Assembly: GCF_902809845.1 (NCBI RefSeq)
Contig: NZ_CADDWI010000007.1
Span: forward strand, 62,001-126,000
DNA length: 64,000 nt
Reading direction: 5' to 3'
From: Chelativorans sp. Marseille-P2723
GTDB taxonomy: Bacteria > Pseudomonadota > Alphaproteobacteria > Rhizobiales > Rhizobiaceae
Position numbers and translations under genes: made by a program. The notes under the pieces are model-generated. The model was not told the DNA's origin. It ran no database searches and saw nothing but the letters and a program-made list of their open reading frames with translations. Shown here one piece after another: positions 20,228 through 29,638 of the stretch (the stretch's first letter is position 1; each line of letters begins with the position of its first letter).

Positions 20228-21898
20228 ATGGTGACCCAGGGCAAGAAGCCGAACTTCCTGCTGATCGTAGTCGACGATATGGGATATTCTGATTGTGAAC
20301 CCTTTGGCGGTGAAATCCGCACGCCAAACTTGGTCAAGCTGGCCGAAGAAGGCGTTCGCTTTCGCCATTTCTATACGTCATCGCTTTGTGCTCCCACACG
20401 CGCGCTACTGCTGACGGGTGTCGATAATCACCTGAACGGCCTAGGCGTCATGCCGCCTATGCACTCGACGAACCAGTTCATGAAGCGAGGCTATGAGGGT
20501 ACGCTGAACGGCAGCGTCGCAACCATCGCAGAGCTTCTCGGCGATGCCGGGTATTTTACCTGCATTTCCGGCAAATGGCATCTTGGGAAAAATGCCGGCC
20601 AGAGGCCTGAGGATCGCGGCTTCCAGCGCGTGTTCAGCTTCCTGGGCGGGGGAGCGTCCCACTTCTCTGACGCACGCGCATTGGCACCGTCCGAGCAGCC
20701 GCACACCGTTTATGACGATGACGGCAAGGACGTAACCCACGAACTGCCTGACAATTTCTATTCCACGACCTTCTACACCGAAAAGATGATTGAGTTCCTG
20801 GAGGCCAGACCGAAGGAAAAGCCGTTCTTCGGCTATCTTGCATATACTGCTCCGCACGATCCTCTTCAGGTGCCGGATGAATGGCTGGACCGATATAGCG
20901 GCCAATATGATGGCGGTTATCCAGCTATGAGGATGGAACGTATGCGCCGGATGAAGTCCCTCGGCTTGATCAGGCAGGATATGGAGCTCAACCCAGGCAC
21001 AGGCCAGTACGAGAATTGGGAAGACCTCACCGACGAGCAAAAGCGCCTCCAGGCCCGCAAGATGGAAATCTATGCAGCCATGATCGAGATGGTGGACGAA
21101 AGTATCGGCAAGATCGTCGAGCACCTTAAGCAGACGGGAGAATACGAGAACACGATCATCCTGTTCATGTCGGACAACGGAGCCAATCCAAAAGATCCCC
21201 ATTTTTACTCCGACCTCACTCCCGACGAAATCGATGAGATTTTCGATAATAGCTGGGATAATCTGGGCAGGGTCGGCTCCTTCATCTCAATCGGGGGCGC
21301 CTGGGCAGAAGCGTGCAACACGCCGCTGTCCTACTTCAAGCTGACGACCGCAGATGGTGGAGTGCAGGTGCCGCTGATCGTGAGCGGTCCGGGGATCGAA
21401 CAACGAGGCATCATCGCCGATCAGCTTCTTCATGTAACGGACGTGCTGCCGACACTGCTAGACTATGCTGGCGCGGAGCGACCAGAAACCAGAAATGGCC
21501 AGCGCCTGGCCCCGCTCTACGGCCGCTCGTGGCGTGCATTCCTAGAAATGACCTCCCGCCAGCCTATCCGCGGCCATTACGATGCGGTGGGCTTCGAGAT
21601 GATCGAGTGCAAGGCGGTGATTAAAGGCTGCTGGAAAATCCTGTTCATGGCGCCTCCTTACGGCAAAAACGAGTGGCATCTCTACAATCTTTGCGATGAC
21701 CCGCAGGAGCTTACGAATGTCGCGGACGAAAACCCCGACAAGCTGGCGGAGATGCTTGCAGAGTGGGAGGCATATTCCAAGGCCGTTGGCTATATCGAAG
21801 CTTCCGGCGAAAGGGTGCTATCCACGATGAGCCCAGAGGAATTCTTCGTCCGCTACGGCCACCAGGCTTCGCCGACGCCTGCTCTCGGCGACGATTGA
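20228..21898 (+). CDS. arylsulfatase (type I, formylglycine-dependent)
   Basis: This 556-residue alkaline-phosphatase-superfamily sulfatase hydrolyses sulfate esters. Metal ligands are in 'LLIVVDDMGYSD'. The modification motif Cys-x-Pro-x-Arg (CAPTR, Cys54) is followed by ALLLTG, so Cys54 should be converted to formylglycine. 'GKWHLGK' and 'FMSDNGANP' are further active-site blocks. No signal peptide is seen, so it acts in the cytoplasm and would need its substrate imported. No formylglycine-generating enzyme is in the window. GGAGG is five bases before the chosen ATG at 20228; the ATG at 20216 lies upstream of that site. It precedes a BASS transporter in the same direction. Confidence 0.92.
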   Translation: MVTQGKKPNFLLIVVDDMGYSDCEPFGGEIRTPNLVKLAEEGVRFRHFYTSSLCAPTRALLLTGVDNHLNGLGVMPPMHSTNQFMKRGYEGTLNGSVATIAELLGDAGYFTCISGKWHLGKNAGQRPEDRGFQRVFSFLGGGASHFSDARALAPSEQPHTVYDDDGKDVTHELPDNFYSTTFYTEKMIEFLEARPKEKPFFGYLAYTAPHDPLQVPDEWLDRYSGQYDGGYPAMRMERMRRMKSLGLIRQDMELNPGTGQYENWEDLTDEQKRLQARKMEIYAAMIEMVDESIGKIVEHLKQTGEYENTIILFMSDNGANPKDPHFYSDLTPDEIDEIFDNSWDNLGRVGSFISIGGAWAEACNTPLSYFKLTTADGGVQVPLIVSGPGIEQRGIIADQLLHVTDVLPTLLDYAGAERPETRNGQRLAPLYGRSWRAFLEMTSRQPIRGHYDAVGFEMIECKAVIKGCWKILFMAPPYGKNEWHLYNLCDDPQELTNVADENPDKLAEMLAEWEAYSKAVGYIEASGERVLSTMSPEEFFVRYGHQASPTPALGDD

Positions 21899-22010
21899 CG
21901 GGCTAACCCCTTGTCTACCAACTCGCCGCCAAGCGCAATCGCTCGAATGCGGCCAGCTCCGGCAGCGTCCTTGAGCAGAGCACTGATCAGGCATTCAGGG
22001 GCGTGAGGGC

Positions 22011-22925
22011 ATGAGCGGGATTATCCAAAGCCTGAACAGCGCCTTCACCCTGGCCTTCGTCGTCACCAGCATGTTCGGGCTCGGCCTTGGCATGACGGTT
22101 CAAGATCTGCTTGCGCCCCTCAGGAACGTCCGGCTGGTCGTGGCGATGATCGGGATTAATTTCATTTTCATCCCCTCGCTTGCCTCGTTACTGACCCGCC
22201 TGCTTCCGCTTGAGCCGGATCTCCAGATTGGTCTCATCATCATGAGCACCGTCGCCGGTGCGCCGCTCGCGATCAAGGCTTCCCAACTTGCACGCGGCAA
22301 CGTTGCTGTCGCCGGAAGCCTCGTGGCGCTTCAGGTTATCTTCACCGTTGCTTATCTGCCTTTTGTGCTTCCCCGTCTCATCCCGGGCATCGCTGTTGAT
22401 ACTGTGGCTATCTCTTTGCCATTGTCCCTCCAGGTCCTGCTGCCTCTTGCCGCCGGTATCGTCATGAACATCAGATATGATGAAGAGGCGGAGATGGCGC
22501 GGCCGATCATGGCAGACATCTCCAATATAAGTCTTGCTATAATGCTCGTCCTGAACCTCGGAAATGTGCGGCAAGTCCTGGGTCTGGTCGGAACGGGCGC
22601 AATCGCCGGAATCCTCATTCTCATCGTTGCAGGCCTAACGGCAGGGTACCTGCTGGGTGGACCGGACACAGGAACCCGTAAGACGCTTGCTCTGGGATCG
22701 GCGCAGCGGAACTATGCGGCTGCATTCGTGATTGCGCAGGGAAACTTCGCCGACCAGCCCGACGTCTTTCTGATGCTGCTGACGGCATCTCTGATAAGCA
22801 TGATTGTCATTCTGGTTGTCGCAGGAGAATTCGGCCGCCGGGTCCGCGGTGGCGGGAGCAATCCAGCCAGGCCGGCTGCCGCTGTCCGGGAGCCTGTGAA
22901 AAGCGCACAGCAAGGAAAGCGGTGA
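22011..22925 (+). CDS. bile acid:sodium symporter (BASS) family transporter
   Basis: This 304-residue protein has about nine to ten hydrophobic segments and the BASS start 'SMFGLGLGMTVQDLLAPLRN'. 'STVAGAPLAIKASQLARGNVAVAGSLVALQVIFTV' (in parts) and 'TLALGSAQRNYAAAFVIAQGNF' are the conserved sodium and substrate crossover regions. Members import organic anions with Na+, including bile acids, pantoate and sulfonated or sulfated compounds. It follows the arylsulfatase by about 110 bases, so import of a sulfate ester is an attractive but unproven role. Confidence 0.85.
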   Translation: MSGIIQSLNSAFTLAFVVTSMFGLGLGMTVQDLLAPLRNVRLVVAMIGINFIFIPSLASLLTRLLPLEPDLQIGLIIMSTVAGAPLAIKASQLARGNVAVAGSLVALQVIFTVAYLPFVLPRLIPGIAVDTVAISLPLSLQVLLPLAAGIVMNIRYDEEAEMARPIMADISNISLAIMLVLNLGNVRQVLGLVGTGAIAGILILIVAGLTAGYLLGGPDTGTRKTLALGSAQRNYAAAFVIAQGNFADQPDVFLMLLTASLISMIVILVVAGEFGRRVRGGGSNPARPAAAVREPVKSAQQGKR

Positions 22926-23028
22926 TGACGCCCACGAAGTCGCCGAAAACAAACCGGCTACTGCCTCTTTGGACGGAGCTTGGCAGGCAATTAGTTGGCG
23001 GTGAATGCAAGCTTCAGGGAGATGATGC

Positions 23029-23625
23029 TTGATCGACACTTGGTGGACAGTGCTTCGCGCCGTCCTTGAGCAGTTCAATTCGATACTTGGGTTTGATCGG
23101 GAACTGAGTGACGTTAACTCCGCCCAGATGGCGCTGCGCGCCGCCTTGACCTATACGCTGGCATTGTTGCTGGTGCGTATCGGCAGCAAGCGGTTTCTTA
23201 GCCAAGCGACGGCGTTCGACGTTATCATTGCAATAATGCTCGGCTCTATCCTGAGCCGCGCCATTAACGGGACGGCCCCATTCCTGCCAACCATTCTGGC
23301 GTCTGCCGCGCTGGTTGGGCTTCATTGGCTTTTCGCAGCGCTTGCTGTCAACACTTCGTTCTTTGGGCCGCTTGTGAAGGGAGAAAGGCGTCTCCTGATC
23401 GAGGATGGAAAGGTTCTGGAAGATCAGATGCGGGCGGCAAATCTCTCCGAAAACGATCTGAAGCAAGCGTTGCATGCCCAATCGCTGCGCGATCCATCCC
23501 GGGTGAAACGCGCCTATTTGGAGCGGGATGGAAGCATCAGCGTAATTCCCCTTGAGAGAGAACCGCGCATTCTTGATGTCGCGGCAGAAGAGGGAATGCA
23601 TACCATCCGTATCAAGATCGAATGA
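23029..23625 (+). CDS. DUF421 (YetF/YcaP-type) membrane protein
   Basis: This 198-residue protein has three hydrophobic segments in the first 110 residues (from 'ALTYTLALLLVRIGSKRFLSQATAFDVIIAIMLGSILSRAI', in parts). A small soluble domain follows, with 'LIEDGKVLEDQMRAANLSENDLKQALHAQSL'. This matches YetF/YcaP proteins. The start is TTG at 23029, with CAGGGAGA upstream. Bacillus relatives affect spore or envelope properties; the function here is unknown. It is 48 bases upstream of the SulP gene and probably cotranscribed. Confidence 0.85.
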   Translation: MIDTWWTVLRAVLEQFNSILGFDRELSDVNSAQMALRAALTYTLALLLVRIGSKRFLSQATAFDVIIAIMLGSILSRAINGTAPFLPTILASAALVGLHWLFAALAVNTSFFGPLVKGERRLLIEDGKVLEDQMRAANLSENDLKQALHAQSLRDPSRVKRAYLERDGSISVIPLEREPRILDVAAEEGMHTIRIKIE

Positions 23626-23673
23626 CATTTACGAGAAGTTGGTACCTGTAAGACGCGCCGCCAGGAGAAGACC

Positions 23674-25452
23674 TTGAGTCAGATAGAACGGCCACCGACC
23701 AAGATGGATGAGGCACCGGGGACAGCGGAAACAGACCAGCCGGGGCTCGCCGCAGTCCGCACTGCCGTCCATAACAGGATCTGGACCCGGCTCCCGAAGG
23801 GAGCCACGCTGCGGCGGGATGTCATCGCCGCATTGAGCAGCGCCGTCAGCAACGTACCCGATGGAATGGCGAATGGCGCTCTTTTGGGCGTCAGTCCCGT
23901 TCATGGGCTGTATGGCGCGATGGTTGGACCCGCGGTTGGAGGAGCCCTTTCCAGCACGAAAATGATGATGATAACCACGATGGCTGCGGCCTCGCTATCC
24001 GCCGCTCAGGCCCTCGGCGATCTAAAGGGCAGCGAGCGCATGGATGGTCTATTCGCCATGGTGATCCTGATCGGCATCATTCAGGTGCTCGCCGGTCTGT
24101 TTCGGCTCGGCCGGCTCCTTCGTTTTGTCTCCTATTCGGTCACTACAGGCTTTCTCCTCGGCGTCTCTGTTCTTCTTATCCTGAACCAGTTGCCGGTCGT
24201 AACCGGCCGCGATTCAGATGGCGGCATTGGCGGTGCGATACAGCTTCTCTTTTCGCCTGAGACGATTCACATGCCTTCGCTCGTCATCGCGTCGATCGCA
24301 TTAATTCTGGCGCTCGCTCTGCCTTATACTCCTGTCAAGAATATCGGCCGGCTGATTGCTGTAGTTCTCCCATCCCTGATCGTTCTTGCGCTAGGGCTGG
24401 ATGACGTAACGCAGGTACGCGACAACGGCGATATTCCTCAGGGCCTTCCGCTGCCGGTGCTTCCGCCGCTCTCCGCATTTACCCCGTCGGTGGTGACGGG
24501 TGCCTTCGCGGTGGCCATCATAATCCTTGTACAATCGGCAGGGGTGAGCCAGAGCGTTCCCAACCCGGATGGTTCCGCAAGGAAGATCTCGCGCGATTTC
24601 GCGGCCATCGGCTTTGCGAATATGCTCTCCGGATTGCTGCGCGGCCTTCCTGTGGGTGGCTCGCTCAGCGGAACGGCGCTGAGTGTGCTTTATGGCGGTG
24701 AAACAAGGTGGACGGCAATACTCGCTGGCTTCTTCATGGCGCTGATCGTCCTGCTGTTCTCGGGCACTGTTGGCCTCGTCGCCATGCCGGCACTGGGGTC
24801 CTTGCTGATCCTCGCCGGCTTCTCCAGCATCAACCTGCATGATATCCGTTTTGTTGTCGAAACAGGCTGGCCTTCATGGCTTGCAGGGGGAACGACCTTC
24901 GTCGCGATGCTTTTCCTGCCGATCCAGGCGGCGGTGGGCTTCGGCGTGGTGCTTTCCGCATTCCTCTATATCAACCGTTCGTCAACCGATGTTTCCGTCG
25001 TGGAACTGGTGGAGCGGGATGACGGTTTTATCGAGGAGCGCCATCCTCCGAGGCAACTTCCCTCAGAGGCCGTTACGGTTCTCGATGTGTACGGGCATCT
25101 GTTCTACGCTGGCGCGCGGACTCTTGAGCGCTTGTTGCCGCGCCCAGGCGACGCTAACCGCCCGGTTGTAGTCTTGCGGTTGCGCGGGCTGACCTCGATG
25201 GGCGCAACGCTGCAAGACGTTCTCTCGGACTACGCCGACAAATTGTCTTCGCGGGGTGGCCGTCTTTATCTCACCGGAGTGAGACCGGAAGTGCGCGTCC
25301 AGGTCAACCGTGCGAACCGCCTCGATCTTAGCGGCCCGGTGACGATGCTCGAAGCAACTGCGACACGCGGCGAATCTACGCGCAGAGCGGTCGCCGAAAG
25401 CCACACATGGCTGGTTCAGGGTGCTGCGGCTGAAGACCTCGAAAATGGCTGA
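23674..25452 (+). CDS. SulP family inorganic anion transporter with STAS domain
   Basis: This 592-residue protein has a long transmembrane domain (about 50-430) with SulP blocks: 'AALSSAVSNVPDGMANGALLGVSPVHGLYGAM' (in parts), 'QSAGVSQSVPNPDGSARKISRDF' and 'LRGLPVGGSLSGTALSV'. A C-terminal STAS domain (about 450-560) includes 'VLDVYGHLFYAGARTLERLLP' and 'LRLRGLTSMGATLQDVL'. SulP proteins carry sulfate, bicarbonate or related anions. The start is TTG, with AGGAGAAG upstream. Its position behind an arylsulfatase hints at sulfate handling, but bicarbonate is equally possible. Confidence 0.88.
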   Translation: MSQIERPPTKMDEAPGTAETDQPGLAAVRTAVHNRIWTRLPKGATLRRDVIAALSSAVSNVPDGMANGALLGVSPVHGLYGAMVGPAVGGALSSTKMMMITTMAAASLSAAQALGDLKGSERMDGLFAMVILIGIIQVLAGLFRLGRLLRFVSYSVTTGFLLGVSVLLILNQLPVVTGRDSDGGIGGAIQLLFSPETIHMPSLVIASIALILALALPYTPVKNIGRLIAVVLPSLIVLALGLDDVTQVRDNGDIPQGLPLPVLPPLSAFTPSVVTGAFAVAIIILVQSAGVSQSVPNPDGSARKISRDFAAIGFANMLSGLLRGLPVGGSLSGTALSVLYGGETRWTAILAGFFMALIVLLFSGTVGLVAMPALGSLLILAGFSSINLHDIRFVVETGWPSWLAGGTTFVAMLFLPIQAAVGFGVVLSAFLYINRSSTDVSVVELVERDDGFIEERHPPRQLPSEAVTVLDVYGHLFYAGARTLERLLPRPGDANRPVVVLRLRGLTSMGATLQDVLSDYADKLSSRGGRLYLTGVRPEVRVQVNRANRLDLSGPVTMLEATATRGESTRRAVAESHTWLVQGAAAEDLENG

Positions 25453-25566
25453 CTGCGCTGCGATGCGCGCAGCTTGCCAAACAGCAAGCTACCTTCCGTA
25501 CAAATTTTGCAGGCAAAGCCAGACCTTGGCCCCTTCTCCGGTTCTACGCTTGCTCCAGCCGTCGAA

Positions 25567-27129
25567 TTACTCCCACTCGATCGTTCCCGGCGGCTTTGAT
25601 GTCACGTCGTAGACGACGCGGTTGATGCCGCGTACCTCGTTGATGATGCGGGTGGCGGCGCGGCCCAGGAACTCCATGTCGTAGCGGTAGAAATCCGCCG
25701 TCATACCGTCCACTGATGTTACGGCGCGTAAGGCGCATACATATTCATACGTACGGCTGTCACCCATAACGCCCACCGTCTGCACGGGAAGCAGAACGGC
25801 AAACGCCTGCCAGATCGCGTCGTAAAGGCCGGCTTTGCGGATCTCGTCCAGATAGATGGCATCGGCAGCACGCAGGATGTCGAGCTTCTCGCGGGTGACG
25901 CCGCCCGGGCAGCGGATCGCAAGGCCCGGACCGGGAAAGGGATGCCTGCCGATGAAGTGGTTGGGCAGGCCAAGCTCCTTGCCGAGCGCACGCACCTCGT
26001 CCTTGAAGAGCTCACGCAGGGGTTCCACCAGTTCCATATTCATGCGCTCGGGCAGTCCGCCCACATTATGGTGGGACTTGATCGTAACAGAGGGGCCGCC
26101 GGTGAAGGAAACGCTTTCGATCACGTCCGGATAAAGCGTTCCCTGCACCAGAAAATCAGCGCCGCCGAGTTTCTTCGCCTCCTCCTCGAAGACCTCAATG
26201 AAGAGGCGGCCGATAGTCTTGCGCTTCTTTTCAGGGTCGCTCTCGCCATGGAGCGCGGAGAGGAAGCGCTCCGATGCGTCGACCAGAACGAGGGGAACGT
26301 TATAGTGCTTGCGGAACATCTCTACGACTTCCGCGGCCTCGTTCTTGCGCATCAGACCATGGTCGACGAGAATGCAGGTGAGCTGTTCGCCCACGGCCTC
26401 ATGGGCAAGCAGTGCGGCGACGGATGAATCCACCCCTCCGGAGAGGGCGCAGATCACCCGGCCTTCACCCACCTGAGAGCGGATGGCGGCGACTGCCTGC
26501 TCGCGATAGGTGGCCATCGTCCACTCGTCCTTCAGCCCAGCAATTTCCCGCACGAAATTAGCGATGAGCCGGGCGCCATCGGGTGTGTGGGCAACCTCAG
26601 GATGGAACTGAACGCCGTAGTAGTGGCGCTTGTCGTCGGCGATAGCGGCAAAAGGTGCGCCCGCCGATATGCCGATCACCTTGAATCCCTCCGGGAGGGC
26701 GGTCACGCGATCGCCGTGACTCATCCAGACCTGGTGGCGCGTCCCCGGCGCCCAGATTCCCTCGAAAAGCGGGTTGTCCGTTTCAATTTCCAGATAAGCG
26801 CGGCCAAATTCACGGTGATCGCCCGTTTCCACCTTCCCGCCGAGCTGGGCGCACATGGTCTGCTGCCCATAGCAGATGCCAAGCACGGGCACACCCGACT
26901 CAAAGACAATATCGGGCGCGCGAGGGCTGCCTATGTCGGTCGCAGAGGCCGGGCCGCCGGAAAGGATGACAGCCTTTGGCCTGAGGCGCCGAAATGCCTC
27001 TTCCGCGTTTTGAAAGGGAGCGATCTCGGAATAGACCCCCGCTTCGCGCACGCGCCGTGCGATGAGTTGGGTAACCTGGCTACCGAAATCGATGATCAGT
27101 ACAGTTTCAGGATGAATAGCAGTGCCCAT
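25567..27129 (-). CDS. guaA: GMP synthase (glutamine-hydrolysing) GuaA
   Basis: GuaA converts XMP to GMP using ATP and glutamine. The 520-residue protein has an N-terminal class I glutamine amidotransferase with the catalytic Cys in '[17 protein letters not shown]' and His/Glu in '[12 protein letters not shown]'. The ATP-pyrophosphatase domain has the PP-loop '[15 protein letters not shown]', and the dimerisation domain ends in '[19 protein letters not shown]', the invariant GuaA C-terminus. It is monocistronic on the minus strand and about 12.6 kb from guaB. Confidence 0.97.
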   Translation of the reverse strand: MGTAIHPETVLIIDFGSQVTQLIARRVREAGVYSEIAPFQNAEEAFRRLRPKAVILSGGPASATDIGSPRAPDIVFESGVPVLGICYGQQTMCAQLGGKVETGDHREFGRAYLEIETDNPLFEGIWAPGTRHQVWMSHGDRVTALPEGFKVIGISAGAPFAAIADDKRHYYGVQFHPEVAHTPDGARLIANFVREIAGLKDEWTMATYREQAVAAIRSQVGEGRVICALSGGVDSSVAALLAHEAVGEQLTCILVDHGLMRKNEAAEVVEMFRKHYNVPLVLVDASERFLSALHGESDPEKKRKTIGRLFIEVFEEEAKKLGGADFLVQGTLYPDVIESVSFTGGPSVTIKSHHNVGGLPERMNMELVEPLRELFKDEVRALGKELGLPNHFIGRHPFPGPGLAIRCPGGVTREKLDILRAADAIYLDEIRKAGLYDAIWQAFAVLLPVQTVGVMGDSRTYEYVCALRAVTSVDGMTADFYRYDMEFLGRAATRIINEVRGINRVVYDVTSKPPGTIEWE

Positions 27130-27499
27130 GGCGAGCCTTTAAAGAAGGATGGCGCAGCGCGCAACCGGTTTGCCGGACTATGTACAGGAACGAATGTCCC
27201 CCGCCCCGCGCCCGTTGCAGATGGACCATCCTGCTCTTCATGGCAAGAGCGAAGGGAACCGATGTTCATCCTGCAGGCGGGGTGAAAGCCGGTTGCGGTG
27301 TGCCCGCCAACCGGTGCGACGGTTCTGCCATGGGTGATGGACTGGCATAGACGGTAAGATTATGCCAGTAGAGCGTCGTTCTTCCGCCCATTTGGACAGA
27401 ACTGTCGAATCCTGGACTGGCGAATGGAATGCGGATGTTGGCGGGTATATACCGACATCTCTTGATTTATAGCTCAAAAATATGAAGGAGGAACATGCG
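27130..27499. promoter_or_regulatory. divergent region between guaA and the amidase-like operon, with inverted repeats
   Basis: CCGGTTG (27289-27295) and CAACCGG (27308-27314) form a 7-bp stem in a GC-rich stretch. Closer to the rightward operon, GATGT (27434-27438) and ACATC (27455-27459) flank an imperfect inner CGGgtatataCCG palindrome that looks like an operator or promoter. I compared the first structure with cobalamin, TPP and guanidine riboswitch landmarks and found no match. Confidence 0.4.
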
Positions 27500-27541
27500 A
27501 TGAAGCCGAACCGGCTGGATCGGGCGTATCGCGAGGGGTGA
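27500..27541 (+). CDS. 13-codon leader frame before the amidase-like gene (possible)
   Basis: ATG at 27500 is preceded by a very good AAGGAGG site at 8-base spacing. It encodes MKPNRLDRAYREG and stops at 27541, four bases before the GTG of the large-subunit gene. An in-frame ATG at 27482 would add six residues. It could be a leader peptide that couples translation, or the stub of a lost small subunit. It is too short to judge by coding statistics. Confidence 0.3.
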   Translation: MKPNRLDRAYREG

Positions 27542-27545
27542 CCTG

Positions 27546-29615
27546 GTGGAGCGGGCGGTCAATCATTCTGCTATGGCGGCGGTTGGGTATACGACGCCAT
27601 GGAGCGTCAAGGCGGGGGAGCCTGTGGCGTTGCATCTGTCTTGCGGAAAGCCATTGCGCGGCGTTTCCGTGCGCCGGCTGGATCTGCCTAATCCGGAAGC
27701 GATGGGCTGGCCGGTCGAGGCGGCGGACGCCGCACTCCAGCACCGCACCCTCAAGCAGGGCTCCTACCTGCGGGTGAGCGCCGAGGACTTGGCAAAGGCC
27801 GGGCAGATCAGCGGCCTGCGTTTCGAATTGCTGCTGACGCGGAATCCAGGGCAGAGAACGATCTTCGAGGCAGGCTCGCTTCGCCTGACCATGTCCGACG
27901 GCGTGATTGCATTGGAAAACGGTGGTAGCAAGCTGGCGGATGGCATCGAATTTCCTGCCCGAACGTGGCTAACCTTGCGCCTGATGCAGGATGACGGATA
28001 CATCTGCCTGAGCGTGAAAGGGCACGATCCGCTTGCTCCTTATAATTTTCAGAGTCGGTTTGCGGATGCCGCCTGGAGGGGACTGAACGGCGACCTTCTG
28101 TTCGGGGCAGATAAAGGCTTCAGCACGCCGACACTCAATGCCCGGTTTGCCGCCATTACGCTGGAGACGGACAATGGCGCTATTGGCTGGTCCTTCCCGA
28201 CCTTGCTGCCGGCCGGCCCGATTTCCTCCACCGGTCCGGCCAAGTTATTTCTGGAAGCGGTGAACCAACCGACATTCTGCGTGACCTCTGTACGCTGGGA
28301 CGGGTCGAGCTTCGATCCACGGACAGTGCCTTCTCATTACGACGCGGTACACTGCCATGACGACGACATGGGCCCGCTTGACTGGCCTGCTTCACACCTC
28401 GTTTTGGTGCCGGATGATGCGGAGGCGGGGGTCTATGCCTTCGTGGTCGAGTATGAAGGGGGAACCGAAGAGATTATCTTTTTCGTGGCTTCCCATGAGG
28501 TGCGCGCTCCGATACTCTTCCTGGTGCCGACGGCGACCTATCTTGCCTATGCGGACGAGTTTTTGCCCGCGCACCTTTACGAATGGAAATGCGAGGATCG
28601 CGGACAGCGTTTTGCCGTCGATAACAATCTGCGCTCCCTCTACGATTATCATAGCGATTTCAGCGGTGTTTCCATCTGTTCCTACAGGAAACCGAAGGCA
28701 ACGCTGCGCGCCGATTACCGCTACCCGCTCTGCGGCTGCCCGCACAATCTTCCCGTCGATCTTCATTTCCTGCGCTTCTGCCGCGCCAATAACATCGCCA
28801 TTGATCTCATCACCGACCATGACCTGCATGAAGACGGGGAAGCCTGCCTGCGCGGGTATCGTGCGCTCGTAACAGGCAGTCACCCGGAGTATATGTCGGT
28901 CGAGATGGAGCAGACGATCCGCTCCTTCCTGGCCGAGGGCGGGAGCCTTGCTTACCTCGGGGGCAATGGCTTCGCCGGCACTGTTGCGTTCAGGGACGAT
29001 CTGATGGAGTTGCGGCGTTCGCCACTAGAAGCGGGACGCACCTGGGATGGGCCCGTGGGCGAGCAGGCACTGTCGATCACCAATGAGCCGGGCGGCTATT
29101 TGCGCTCACGCGGGAGCGGCGAGTTCTCGCTGGTTGGGGGAGCCATCTCGCTGATGGGCTTCGAAGGCTCCCGTCCCTTTACGCGTACGGCCGAAAGCTA
29201 TGCACCGGAATATGCCTGGCTGTTCGACGGCGTGGAAAAGGACACCTTTGGCGAGGAGGGAATCGTACTGGGCGGGGCGGCAGGGTACGAGGTGGATGCT
29301 ACGGACCCGCATCTCGGGACCTCTCCTGACGTGGTCGTCATTGCCCGTGCCGATGGTTTCCCTGATTCCTTCTACCACGACCCGGGTCGCTGGTATGCGG
29401 GCGGTGACGCAGAGCTTGAAAAGAGGCGTTGCGCAGAGATGACGCTCCGGCGTCTTGCTTCCGGCGGGTTGATCTTCAGCGCAAGTTCCGTCGCCTGGTG
29501 CGGCGCGCTCCCCTTTCCGGGAGCAATGAACGAAGTCGGAAGAATCGTCTTGAACCTTTTGGGCCGTCTTTCGGGCCAGAAGCAGGCCGACGGGGCACAA
29601 GATTCCAACCTGTAA
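27546..29615 (+). CDS. N,N-dimethylformamidase large-subunit-like protein
   Basis: This 689-residue protein has an N-terminal beta-sandwich region (about 10-210, lectin/LamG-like) followed by the dimethylformamidase beta-subunit domain (about 240-670). The block 'FLVPTATYLAYADE' and the motif SHPEY (445-449) are the family landmarks. In characterised dimethylformamidases the His and Glu of this motif lie at the mononuclear iron/catalytic site. Those enzymes are about 760 residues and need a small alpha subunit of about 130 residues, which is absent here. The start is GTG with GAGGGG upstream. It is followed by ABC importer genes, suggesting hydrolysis of an imported amide. The substrate is not known. 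Confidence 0.8.
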   Translation: MERAVNHSAMAAVGYTTPWSVKAGEPVALHLSCGKPLRGVSVRRLDLPNPEAMGWPVEAADAALQHRTLKQGSYLRVSAEDLAKAGQISGLRFELLLTRNPGQRTIFEAGSLRLTMSDGVIALENGGSKLADGIEFPARTWLTLRLMQDDGYICLSVKGHDPLAPYNFQSRFADAAWRGLNGDLLFGADKGFSTPTLNARFAAITLETDNGAIGWSFPTLLPAGPISSTGPAKLFLEAVNQPTFCVTSVRWDGSSFDPRTVPSHYDAVHCHDDDMGPLDWPASHLVLVPDDAEAGVYAFVVEYEGGTEEIIFFVASHEVRAPILFLVPTATYLAYADEFLPAHLYEWKCEDRGQRFAVDNNLRSLYDYHSDFSGVSICSYRKPKATLRADYRYPLCGCPHNLPVDLHFLRFCRANNIAIDLITDHDLHEDGEACLRGYRALVTGSHPEYMSVEMEQTIRSFLAEGGSLAYLGGNGFAGTVAFRDDLMELRRSPLEAGRTWDGPVGEQALSITNEPGGYLRSRGSGEFSLVGGAISLMGFEGSRPFTRTAESYAPEYAWLFDGVEKDTFGEEGIVLGGAAGYEVDATDPHLGTSPDVVVIARADGFPDSFYHDPGRWYAGGDAELEKRRCAEMTLRRLASGGLIFSASSVAWCGALPFPGAMNEVGRIVLNLLGRLSGQKQADGAQDSNL

Positions 29616-29638
29616 AGCTGCCACTAGAGGAGATTGTC

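Noticed and set aside
27280-27330. cobalamin riboswitch upstream of the amidase-like operon
   Set aside because: Only a vague 'GGTGAAA..CCGG' resemblance exists; the B12-box and the remaining conserved stems are absent.
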